7,484 nt of DNA from RYN-433 sp036558265 (GTDB lineage: Bacteria; Planctomycetota; Phycisphaerae; Tepidisphaerales; Tepidisphaeraceae). The stretch is taken from NCBI GenBank assembly GCA_036558265.1, contig DATBFY010000369.1, forward strand, positions 1 through 7,484. The letters are read 5' to 3'. This document shows, piece after piece, positions 1 through 5,656 of the stretch. Each line of letters starts with the position of its first letter. Position 1 is the stretch's first letter. Both the position numbers and the translations under genes were made by a program. Below the pieces are notes generated by a model. It was not told where the DNA came from, made no database searches, and worked only from the letters and a program-made list of their open reading frames with translations.

Positions 1-437
1 CCGGCTTCCCGGGCGAGACCGATGCCGAGTTCGACCGCACCGTGGAGGTGGTCGATCGCGTCGGCTTTATCCACGTTCACGCCTTTTCCTATTCGCCCAG
101 ACCGCGGACAGCGGCCGCACGCTGGACCAAAGACCAGGTCCGCGGCCCCGTGGTCAATGAGCGGATCGACCGCCTGCGCGAGTTGTCTGCAAAGCAGTCG
201 CTCGCCTTCCGCCGGGGTTTCATCGGCCAGACCGTCGAAGTCCTCGTTGAGCGCGCCTCGGGCGAAGAAGAGGAAGGGGAATCGCTGGCCGGCTACCAGC
301 ACGGGCGCAGCGAACGTTACTTTCCCGTGCACTTTGCGAGCGCCGGCCTGCCGCCGGGCACGCCCGCGCGCGTCCGCCTCGATCGGGCGACGCCCACGCG
401 CACCTTCGGCACGCTCGTCGGGGAGGTCGCGCGATGA
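1..437 (+). CDS. mtaB: tRNA methylthiotransferase (MiaB/MtaB-type radical SAM), C-terminal part
   Basis: Partial gene; the 5' end lies outside the window and the reading frame starts at base 3 (bases 1-2 finish a codon). About 144 residues are visible. The first, GFPGETDAEFDRTVEVVD, followed by VGFIHVHAFSYSPRP, is the classic end of the radical-SAM barrel in methylthiotransferases (usual form GFPGET...LHVFPYSPRPGTPAA). A helical linker (ERIDRLRELSAKQSLAFR) leads into a C-terminal TRAM-like RNA-binding domain (GQTVEVLVE ... PARVRLDRATPTRTFGTLV). The wording of the linker and YSPRP segment fits MtaB, which puts a methylthio group on t6A37 of tRNA, better than MiaB. The Fe-S cluster cysteines are outside the window, so the subfamily is not certain. 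The usual PGTPAA reads PRTAAA here. The stop overlaps the dtd start in ATGA (434-437), so the two genes are probably one operon and translationally coupled. Confidence 0.85.
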   Translation, partial: GFPGETDAEFDRTVEVVDRVGFIHVHAFSYSPRPRTAAARWTKDQVRGPVVNERIDRLRELSAKQSLAFRRGFIGQTVEVLVERASGEEEEGESLAGYQHGRSERYFPVHFASAGLPPGTPARVRLDRATPTRTFGTLVGEVAR

Positions 438-874
438 TCGCCGTCGTCCAGCGCGTCACGCAGGCGAGCGTCGTCGTGGACGGCCGAACCGTCGGCCAGA
501 TCGGTCCGGGCATGCTCGTCCTGGCGGCGGTCGAGACCGACGACACGCCGGCCGACGTCGAGTGGACCGCCGGCAAGCTGGTCGCGCTGCGCATCTTTCG
601 CAACGCCGACAAACACTTCGATCTGGATGTGAAGCAGGCCGGCGGAGCGATCCTGCTCGTGAGCAACTTCACCGTCGCAGGTGAGACCAAGAAGGGCCGT
701 CGCCCGTCGCTTGAAGGCGCCGCCCCGCCTGACAAGGCCCGCGCGCTTTTCGACGCGCTCGTCAACGCAGTCACGCAACTTGGCGTTCCCGTCGCCACGG
801 GCGAGTTCGCCGCCGATATGGCGGTCTCGCTGACCAATGACGGCCCGGTCACGTTCCTCGTCAGGAGCAAGTAA
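434..874 (+). CDS. dtd: D-aminoacyl-tRNA deacylase (DTD)
   Basis: A 146-aa protein of normal family length. DTD hydrolyses D-amino acids (D-Tyr and others) and glycine mischarged onto tRNA, acting as a cytosolic homodimer that keeps D-residues out of translation. Visible family signatures are the start MIAVVQRVTQASVVVDG, GPGMLVL (25-30), LRIF (52-55), KKGRRPS (86-92), ADMAVSL (127-133) and NDGPVT (135-140), which carries the Gly137-Pro138 pair that supplies the cross-subunit Gly-cisPro selectivity motif. The other conserved active-site motif, normally SQFTL at 77-81, reads SNFTV here (AGC AAC TTC), an unusual Gln-to-Asn change. The ATG overlaps the stop of the upstream methylthiotransferase by four bases, and GGGAGG at 421-426 gives a good ribosome binding site 7 nt before the start. 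The next gene is convergent, so the transcription unit ends in the 875-951 gap. I saw no clear intrinsic terminator there, only GC-rich arms with long loops. Confidence 0.95.
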   Translation: MIAVVQRVTQASVVVDGRTVGQIGPGMLVLAAVETDDTPADVEWTAGKLVALRIFRNADKHFDLDVKQAGGAILLVSNFTVAGETKKGRRPSLEGAAPPDKARALFDALVNAVTQLGVPVATGEFAADMAVSLTNDGPVTFLVRSK

Positions 875-951
875 ACTTTGCGGCGCCGAACGATAACTTT
901 GCCTTCGCCGCGCCGCCTATCGCTTGCGGTTTCGCGGATCTGGACGTCACG

Positions 952-1761
952 TTACGCCAACCCCGCCATGAACCGCGCGAAATGCGGCAGGCTCACCTCC
1001 GGCGCGGGCGCCAGATCCGGGTGCCATCGCCTTTCGGTCTCCAGGCAGACCCACCCGTCATACCCGATCGCATTGAGCGACCGGATCGCGTCCGCCAGCG
1101 GGAGGTCCCCTTCCCCGAGGAGCTTCGGCACGTACTTCTCATCGTCCCGAACCGAATCTTTCAGGTGCACGTGCCGGATGTACCGTCGCAGCGCCTCGGC
1201 CGTCTCGCCCGGCGCTTCGCCCGCGCGGCAGGTGTGCTCGACGTCCCACAGCACCGCTGCCTCGGCGGGGTCGAACTCGTGCAGCAGCTCCCGCGCCGCC
1301 GCGCTGGTGCACCACGCATCGTGCGTCTCGACGACCGGCAGCGTGCCGTGGGTCCGGCCGATCTTGGCGACCTGCCGCAGGTGACGCCGCGCCATCGCCA
1401 GCGCCTCGTCGCGGCCGACGCCCCTGGGGATCGCGCCGCCGAAGATTCGGATGAACCGCGTCCCGGTGCGCGCCGCGAGCTGCGCATACCGATGCGCCTC
1501 GTCCAGCATCTCCTGCCAGCGCTGGGCGCTGGGCGAGATCAGCGTCACCGAGGTCGCGAAGCACGGCAACTCCACGTTTCGCTCGCGGAACATCGCCAGC
1601 GTCGCCGGCAGGTCCAAGGTGAACTCCCTCAACCGCGTGATGTCGATCTCGCCGCCAAGTCCGCGGAAGTCCACGCCCCCCACCCCCGCCGACGCGCACG
1701 CCTCCAGGATCTGCGCCAGCGTCCAGTCCGGGCACGCGAGGGTGGAGACCGTCAGCTTCAT
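952..1761 (-). CDS. Sugar phosphate isomerase/epimerase (xylose isomerase-like TIM barrel)
   Basis: A 269-aa protein of the AP-endonuclease-2 / xylose-isomerase-like TIM-barrel superfamily. These enzymes use a divalent metal to isomerise or epimerise sugars, sugar phosphates or related polyols; the substrate cannot be told from the sequence. The start MKLTVSTLACPDWTL is typical of the family. The likely metal ligands lie on the expected strand ends: E145 in VVETHDAW, D173 and H176 in LWDVEHTCRAGE, H199 in RHVHLKDS and E241 in CLETERRWHP. GEGDLPL (216-222) is the usual loop before the last barrel strands. I chose the ATG at 1761 because the homologous start is MKL and the only upstream in-frame start is a TTG at 1800, which would add 13 residues unlike the family. 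No Shine-Dalgarno is visible, and a perfect hairpin lies just upstream. The gene is convergent with dtd and divergent from yjbQ, so it is probably monocistronic. It may take part in sugar catabolism together with the nearby glycosidase, but that link is only positional. Confidence 0.85.
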   Translation of the reverse strand: MKLTVSTLACPDWTLAQILEACASAGVGGVDFRGLGGEIDITRLREFTLDLPATLAMFRERNVELPCFATSVTLISPSAQRWQEMLDEAHRYAQLAARTGTRFIRIFGGAIPRGVGRDEALAMARRHLRQVAKIGRTHGTLPVVETHDAWCTSAAARELLHEFDPAEAAVLWDVEHTCRAGEAPGETAEALRRYIRHVHLKDSVRDDEKYVPKLLGEGDLPLADAIRSLNAIGYDGWVCLETERRWHPDLAPAPEVSLPHFARFMAGLA

Positions 1762-1766
1762 GACGC

Positions 1767-1782
1767 GAGCCGTTTTCGGCTC
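1767..1782 (-). promoter_or_regulatory. Perfect hairpin directly before the isomerase start
   Basis: GAGCCG-AAAA-CGGCTC on the minus strand: six perfect base pairs closing an AAAA tetraloop and ending 5 nt before the ATG at 1761. The only GGAG (1784-1781) is partly inside the stem and too far upstream to be a normal ribosome binding site. The hairpin could affect translation initiation or be a protein-binding dyad. A second dyad, CGGTGCACCG, sits directly beside it at 1783-1792. The function is inferred. Confidence 0.4.
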
Positions 1783-1800
1783 CGGTGCACCGTTTGTCAA
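1772..1800 (-). promoter_or_regulatory. Weak candidate promoter for the isomerase
   Basis: A perfect TTGACA (1800-1795, minus strand) is followed after 17 bp by GAAAAC (1777-1772), which matches TATAAT at only three positions. It would place the transcript start a few bases before the ATG at 1761, giving an almost leaderless mRNA, which would suit the lack of a Shine-Dalgarno. The -35 overlaps the -35 of the divergent plus-strand promoter. Confidence 0.2.
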
Positions 1801-1822
1801 AGGCTATCCGTCCGCCGACAAT
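1794..1822 (+). promoter_or_regulatory. Candidate sigma-70-type promoter for yjbQ and the glycosidase
   Basis: TTGTCA at 1794-1799 (5 of 6 to TTGACA) and GACAAT at 1817-1822 (4 of 6 to TATAAT) are separated by 17 bp, the optimal spacing. Transcription would start near 1829, giving a leader of roughly 38 nt before the ATG at 1867. The region is the divergent gap where a promoter must lie, but the -10 box is weak. Confidence 0.35.
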
Positions 1823-1866
1823 TCGGCTAAAACGGTCCGTCGCCCCTGCAACCGTGGACCAACCCC

Positions 1867-2277
1867 ATGAAGCGATTCACCATCGAAGTCTTCACCGAAG
1901 GCAACTCCGACGTGCAGAACCTCAGCCCGCAGGTCGCCGCCAACCTCCGCAAGATCGGCGGCGACGGCATCCTCCACCTGTTCGTCGTCGGCAGCACCGC
2001 CGCGCTCACCACGCTCGAATACGAACCGGGCCTGGTAAAGCACGACCTGGCGGCCCTGATGCAGAAGCTGGTTCCCGACGACGCCGTCTACCAGCACGAG
2101 CAGACCTGGAACGACGACAACGGCCACAGCCACCTGCGCTCGGCCCTCCTGGGCCCGGGCCTGACCGTCCCCTTCGCCGACGGCAAGATCATGACCGGCG
2201 AATACCAGCAGCTCGTCCTGGTCGATTTCGACACGCGCCCGCGCAAGCGGATCGTGATCTGCACCGTCCTTAACTGA
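1867..2277 (+). CDS. yjbQ: YjbQ family protein (UPF0047, secondary thiamine-phosphate synthase-like)
   Basis: A 136-aa protein that matches the YjbQ/UPF0047 family over its whole length (family members are about 130-140 aa). The diagnostic blocks are HLFVVGSTAALTTLE (37-51), a DL...LVP segment (60-70), NGHSHLRSALLGP (85-97) with its conserved histidines H87 and H89, DGKIMTGEYQQ (105-115), where the usual wording is G.l.lGtwQ, and FDTRPRKR (121-128). The protein should be a small cytosolic alpha/beta fold that assembles into trimers. Family members have been reported to have weak thiamine-phosphate synthase activity, but the physiological role is not settled, so I assign only the family. There is no clear Shine-Dalgarno before the ATG. 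The secreted glycosidase follows after 74 bp on the same strand and may be co-transcribed. Confidence 0.9.
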   Translation: MKRFTIEVFTEGNSDVQNLSPQVAANLRKIGGDGILHLFVVGSTAALTTLEYEPGLVKHDLAALMQKLVPDDAVYQHEQTWNDDNGHSHLRSALLGPGLTVPFADGKIMTGEYQQLVLVDFDTRPRKRIVICTVLN

Positions 2278-2290
2278 CGTCTGCGGGCGC

Positions 2291-2302
2291 TCACTTCAGT
2301 GA
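2291..2302. repeat. Small dyad TCACT-TC-AGTGA upstream of the glycosidase
   Basis: A perfect 5-bp inverted repeat with a 2-bp centre lies in the 74-bp gap between yjbQ and the glycosidase gene. The loop is too short for a terminator and no T-run follows. It could be a regulator half-site pair, or chance. Confidence 0.25.
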
Positions 2303-2351
2303 TGCGATGTGTCCATGCGCCACCGTCATCCCGAGGGAGTTTCAAAACTTC

Positions 2352-4667
2352 ATGACCCCCAAACGGCTCCCGCTGATCGTTGCGATCATCGTCGCACTCC
2401 TCGCGCGGCCCGCGCGCTCCCAACAAGTTAAGTCAAGCAATTCCAACCAAACCCTCTCCCTCGACAACGGCCAGATCGCCGTCACCGTCAATACCACCAC
2501 CGGTGGCATCACAGCCACCGCCGATGGCAAACCCTTCCTCAATAACCTGGGCGAAGGCCAGCTCACCGCCACGCTCGCCGATCATCCCGTCGCGCTCGGC
2601 CCTGCCAAATCGATCGAGATCCAGCGCGGCGACGGCTCGATCGACCGCATCGTTCTCACCCCCAACGTCCCGTTCCTCTTCCTCCAGCGAACCCTCCGCA
2701 ATCGCGCCGACAAACCCGCCATCATCGACCGGTTGACGCCCGTCTTCCTGACGCTCCCCACAGCCACGCCGCTGGCGAGCCTCCGCGTCCTCGGCTGCGA
2801 CGGCCTCACCCCTGCCGATCAGAATCGTGCCAGCTACACCTTCCTCGCTGCCGCCGACCCGCAGACCCGCGCCGGCGTCGTCGCCGGATGGATCACCAAC
2901 GACCGCGCCAGCGGCATCGTCCTCTCCCAACCCGGCGACCACGGCGAACTGGTCCTCCAGGGCCGCTCGGATTACGGCCGGCTCCGCCTCGATCCCGGCG
3001 CCTCCGCCGACGGCGAGATCTTCGCCATCGGCCAGTTCGCGGATGCCCTCGACGGCCTCGAAGCCTACGCCGACGCGATCGCCCGCTACCACCACGTGAA
3101 GCTCATGCCGATCCCCAGCGGTTACTGCACCTGGTACTCCCGCCCGCACGGCGGCGCAGCCGACGAGAAGAGCCTCGAAGCGCTCGCCACCTTCGCCCAC
3201 GACAAGCTCGCCCCGTTCGGATTCAACCTCGTCCAGATCGACGACAAGTGGCAGGTCGCCAACCGCGACTACACGACCCACAAGCCCAACGGCCCCTACC
3301 CCTCGGGCATGAAGCCGACGGCCGACATGCTCAAATCGCTCGGCCTCACGCCCGGCATCTGGTTCATCCCCTTCGGCTGGGACCCGAAGAGCCCCGTCTT
3401 CAAAGACCACGCCGACTATTTCGTCCATCACGCCGACGGCTCCCTCTACGAGGTCAAATGGGCCGGCACCTGCCTGGACATGACCCACCCCGGCGCGCGC
3501 GAGGTGCTGCGCCAGACCGTCTCGCGCATCACCCACGACTGGGGCTACCAATACCTCAAGATCGACGGCCTCTGGACCGGCATGGCCACCCAGATCCTCT
3601 ATCCCAACCCCGCCGTCCGCGACGACAAGCTCGGCGATGCCGTCTTCCACGACCCCAACAAGACCAACATCGAAGCCTTCCGCGACGGCCTGCGCCTGGT
3701 GCGCCAGGCCGCTGGCGATGACGTCTTCATCGACGGCTGCAACGTCGCCCAGAACATGCGCACGCTCGGGGCGTCCTTCGGCCTGGTCGACGCCATGCGC
3801 GTCGGCCGCGACATCGGCGCGTCCTGGGACAAGATCCTGCCGAGCATGACGATGGCCACGCGGCTCTATTTCTTCCACCACCGCGTCTGGCACAACGACC
3901 CCGACTGCCTGATGCTCCGCGAGCCCCTCACGATCGACCAGGCCCGCGCCTGGGGCTCCTGGATCACGATCTCCGGACAGCTCAACCTGGTGAGCGAATG
4001 GCTCCCGGGACTGCCCGAGGATCGGCTCGACATCGTCAAGCGCTCCATGCCCAACACGAACCTCTGCGGCCGCCCGATCGACCTCTTCGACCGCAACGAC
4101 CCCCGCATCTGGCACCTGACCGCCGGAACGGGCGAGAATCGCCGCGACATCATCGGCCTGTTCAACTGGGACCCGAAGAACCCGGCTGAGATTTCCATCC
4201 CGCTTGCGAAACTCGGACTCCCGTCCGCAGGGGGGCAACAATCCCTCATCGCTTTCGATTACTGGAAAAACGAGTTTCTCCCGCCGATCACTGGTGATCT
4301 AAAAGCCACGGTCCCGCCCGCCAGTTGCCGCGTCCTCGCGCTTCGCCCCGTCTCTGACCATCCGCAAGTCCTGAGCACCTCCCGCCACATCACCCAGGGC
4401 ATCATCGATCTTTCGGACGAGCGATGGGACCCCGCTACCCGAACGCTCAGCGGCACGAGCAAGGTCGTCGGCAATGACACTTACGAGCTCCGCATCGTCC
4501 TCCCAGGCAACGCGACGATCGTTACGGCAGAAATTGCTCCCGAGGACAAGCAAGCCGGCGTCACTATTGAGATTCGCGACGCCGGTCCCCGCGCCCGGAT
4601 CATTCTTCACTCGTCCGCCAACCACGACGTCCGGTGGCGCCTCACGTCATCCACGCCGGGCGCTTGA
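2352..4667 (+). CDS. Secreted GH36-like alpha-galactosidase (melibiase) with extra C-terminal domain
   Basis: A 771-aa retaining glycosidase of clan GH-D, most like family GH36, expected to release alpha-galactosyl groups from oligo- or polysaccharides outside the cytoplasm. Residues 1 to about 23 form a signal peptide: basic MTPKR, hydrophobic LPLIVAIIVALLA, cleavage after ARS. An N-terminal beta-sandwich follows (about 25-245). The TIM barrel begins at GYCTWYS (257) and shows IDDKW (296-300), GIWFIPFGWDP (335-345), CLDMTHPGAR (374-383), the nucleophile D405 in YLKIDGLW, DGCN (461-464) and the acid/base D487 in RVGRDIGASWD. A C-terminal beta-sandwich covers about 574-672, and a further beta-rich module of about 98 residues (674-771) follows. 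The start at 2352 is favoured over an upstream ATG (2307) because it opens directly with the signal peptide and has GAGGGAG at 2333-2339, 12 nt away. The 3' end overlaps the opposite-strand gene by 26 bp. The exact substrate is not determined by the sequence. Confidence 0.88.
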   Translation: MTPKRLPLIVAIIVALLARPARSQQVKSSNSNQTLSLDNGQIAVTVNTTTGGITATADGKPFLNNLGEGQLTATLADHPVALGPAKSIEIQRGDGSIDRIVLTPNVPFLFLQRTLRNRADKPAIIDRLTPVFLTLPTATPLASLRVLGCDGLTPADQNRASYTFLAAADPQTRAGVVAGWITNDRASGIVLSQPGDHGELVLQGRSDYGRLRLDPGASADGEIFAIGQFADALDGLEAYADAIARYHHVKLMPIPSGYCTWYSRPHGGAADEKSLEALATFAHDKLAPFGFNLVQIDDKWQVANRDYTTHKPNGPYPSGMKPTADMLKSLGLTPGIWFIPFGWDPKSPVFKDHADYFVHHADGSLYEVKWAGTCLDMTHPGAREVLRQTVSRITHDWGYQYLKIDGLWTGMATQILYPNPAVRDDKLGDAVFHDPNKTNIEAFRDGLRLVRQAAGDDVFIDGCNVAQNMRTLGASFGLVDAMRVGRDIGASWDKILPSMTMATRLYFFHHRVWHNDPDCLMLREPLTIDQARAWGSWITISGQLNLVSEWLPGLPEDRLDIVKRSMPNTNLCGRPIDLFDRNDPRIWHLTAGTGENRRDIIGLFNWDPKNPAEISIPLAKLGLPSAGGQQSLIAFDYWKNEFLPPITGDLKATVPPASCRVLALRPVSDHPQVLSTSRHITQGIIDLSDERWDPATRTLSGTSKVVGNDTYELRIVLPGNATIVTAEIAPEDKQAGVTIEIRDAGPRARIILHSSANHDVRWRLTSSTPGA

Positions 4668-5202
4668 ACGTGCCGTCGGGCAGCTCGACCGGCAATTCGT
4701 AACCGCCCTGCGCCATGTGGGTCACGAACGCTTCCATCGCTACGGGTGTGGCAAAGGACGCGTGAATGACGTCATGGTGGTCCACGTACAAGAACGCCCG
4801 CCCGTGGTCCGGGATGATGAACAGATCGTCCTCAACGCACCCGCCGGTGATCACTTGGCGCATCATCAACCGCAGCAGGCTCGTTCGCTCAATCCGTGAA
4901 ACAAAGATGCCCGCGCCGGCAAGGTCGCCGCAAGCGAACCGACCGACCCATTCACCCACGCGCCCGCGCAGCGGCCAATAGCCCCCGCGCCGCCACAAAC
5001 CACATTCGTTCCAAGGCTCAAGCCCCTCCAATAGACGCGCCACGAACATCCGGGTCTGTCTCGGCGACTTGGGCGCGACCCAGAACCGAGCTTCGCCATC
5101 GTCACGGTACACCAGACACTGCGACGGCGCGTAACGATCGTCCAAGACGATGTTCCGAAGCGCCGCCCAAATCAGAAACTCCGCGGCACAAACGCATTTC
5201 AT
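4642..5202 (-). CDS. Hypothetical protein, 186 aa, accessory
   Basis: I do not recognise this family. The product is a soluble-looking protein without signal peptide or clear membrane helix. It has seven tryptophans, six cysteines (3, 5, 29, 67, 91, 122) that form no CxxC pairs, and a tryptophan/glycine-rich middle (WRRGGYWPLRGRVGEW, 70-85). The C-terminal third contains a His-rich stretch, PDHGRAFLYVDHHDVIHASF (131-150), then a helix AMEAFVTHMAQGGYELP and a tail LPDGTFKRPAWM. This tail feels like a small conserved domain, but I cannot name it. Third codon positions are less GC-rich than in neighbouring genes (many TGT, CGT, TTG and CTT codons), which hints at a gene of different history. It lies 83 nt downstream of the 72-aa gene on the same strand and probably shares its transcript. 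Its end overlaps the glycosidase gene tail-to-tail. Only a weak GGAT precedes the ATG. Confidence 0.6.
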   Translation of the reverse strand: MKCVCAAEFLIWAALRNIVLDDRYAPSQCLVYRDDGEARFWVAPKSPRQTRMFVARLLEGLEPWNECGLWRRGGYWPLRGRVGEWVGRFACGDLAGAGIFVSRIERTSLLRLMMRQVITGGCVEDDLFIIPDHGRAFLYVDHHDVIHASFATPVAMEAFVTHMAQGGYELPVELPDGTFKRPAWMT

Positions 5203-5234
5203 GTCATCCGGCGGCTCGCGGCCGCATCGTCAGG

Positions 5235-5250
5235 GTCCGCTTCAGCGGAC
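5235..5250. repeat. Hairpin GTCCGC-TTCA-GCGGAC between the two accessory genes
   Basis: A perfect 6-bp stem with a 4-nt loop lies in the 83-nt gap between the 72-aa and 186-aa genes. No T-run follows on the minus strand, so it is not a standard intrinsic terminator. It could attenuate or protect the downstream message, or be incidental. Confidence 0.35.
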
Positions 5251-5285
5251 GGAAATCGCAGGGCGGAAGAAACTCGCCCCCAATC

Positions 5286-5504
5286 TCACAACGCACTCCG
5301 GAGAGCAGTTGAGATTATTTGCCCGAACTGCACGATGCTCACCAGGGACTTCAACTCCGCCCGCTGTGTCTCGCTAAGCTCGCCATTCGCGTTGCGTTCG
5401 AGCAACTCGTGCATGCGGTCGGTCAAGTCCGGGCACAATTGAGTGATGCCCCTCAGCACCTCGCGCGGCACCGAAAGCGTCACTAAATCCGAATCGTCTG
5501 GCAT
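5286..5504 (-). CDS. Small hypothetical protein, 72 aa, antitoxin-like
   Basis: A 72-aa protein with no certain family. It opens with an acidic stretch and a short beta-like segment, DLVTLSVPREVLRGI (6-20). A probable helix DLTDRMHELLERNANGELS (26-44) and a second helix ETQRAELKSLVSIVQFGQIIS (45-65) follow. This layout (a short strand with a VP-x-E turn, then LLERN..G.LS/T...RAELE.LV) recalls small proteins found in cyanobacteria and planctomycetes, often before nuclease-like partners and considered antitoxin-like. That resemblance is from memory and not proven. The ATG at 5504 is preferred; a TTG directly before it (5507) is in frame. No Shine-Dalgarno is visible. A TATGAT box (5518-5513) lies just upstream, so the message may be nearly leaderless. 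The gene lies downstream of the dnaA terminator, so it needs its own promoter, and it probably heads a two-gene unit with the 186-aa gene. Confidence 0.6.
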   Translation of the reverse strand: MPDDSDLVTLSVPREVLRGITQLCPDLTDRMHELLERNANGELSETQRAELKSLVSIVQFGQIISTALRSAL

Positions 5505-5512
5505 CAATATCG

Positions 5513-5548
5513 ATCATAACGACCGACAAGCCGTCCCGCGTCAACGCG
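5513..5548 (-). promoter_or_regulatory. Candidate promoter and dyad before the 72-aa gene
   Basis: On the minus strand TTGACG (5544-5539, 5 of 6) and TATGAT (5518-5513, 5 of 6) are separated by 20 bp, longer than optimal. The -35 lies inside an inverted repeat CGCGT-CA-ACGCG (5537-5548), which could serve as an operator for autoregulation. Both boxes are good but the spacing is poor, so this is tentative. Confidence 0.25.
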
Positions 5549-5553
5549 TCCAC

Positions 5554-5602
5554 AAAAAGGCAGACGCGGCGCCAGGAGCCGTTCATTCCTGACGCCGCGC
5601 CT
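5554..5602 (-). terminator. Strong intrinsic terminator of dnaA
   Basis: In the minus-strand transcript bases 5602-5587 pair with 5577-5562 in a 16-bp GC-rich stem containing two G-U wobbles, with a 9-nt loop. Three bases later comes a run of five T (5558-5554). On the plus strand the wobble positions become C-A mismatches and no T-run follows the stem in that direction, so the element is oriented for transcripts coming from dnaA, whose stop codon is about 55 nt upstream. Confidence 0.85.
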
Positions 5603-5614
5603 TGCTTTCACTGG

Positions 5615-5649
5615 CAACTAACAACTGACAACTGACAACTGACAACCAA
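5615..5649. repeat. Heptanucleotide tandem repeat (CAACTGA)n after dnaA
   Basis: Five 7-bp units in a row: CAACTAA, three exact CAACTGA copies (5622-5642) and CAACCAA. In the dnaA direction it reads TCAGTTG repeated. It fills the space between the dnaA stop (5657) and the terminator stem, so it would be transcribed as part of the dnaA 3' untranslated region. It is AT-richer than its surroundings. The outer units are degenerate, which suggests slippage followed by mutation. Confidence 0.9.
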
Positions 5650-5656
5650 CGACGAA

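Noticed and set aside
67..75. TTATCCACG, one mismatch from the DnaA box TTATCCACA
   Set aside because: It lies singly inside the methylthiotransferase coding region, encodes conserved residues and has no second box nearby.
875..951. Possible bidirectional terminator between dtd and the isomerase (GCGGCGC at 880-886 with GCGCCGC at 910-916)
   Set aside because: The loop is 23 nt and no T-run follows on either strand.
2307..2351. Earlier ATG for the glycosidase
   Set aside because: It would put 15 residues before the signal peptide; the start at 2352 gives a clean signal peptide and has a GAGGGAG upstream.
2433..4241. Long 602-codon open frame on the minus strand opposite the glycosidase
   Set aside because: Val/Gly/Ala/Glu-rich shadow of a gene with clear catalytic motifs on the other strand.
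2291..5250. Similar centres CTTCAG in the dyads at 2291-2302 and 5235-5250
   Set aside because: The arms differ apart from the six central bases, so a shared regulator site is not supported by two copies.
5374..5586. Open frame of 70 codons starting in the terminator loop
   Set aside because: Its first part encodes unremarkable sequence across the terminator and promoter region, and the rest is an out-of-frame shadow of the 72-aa gene.
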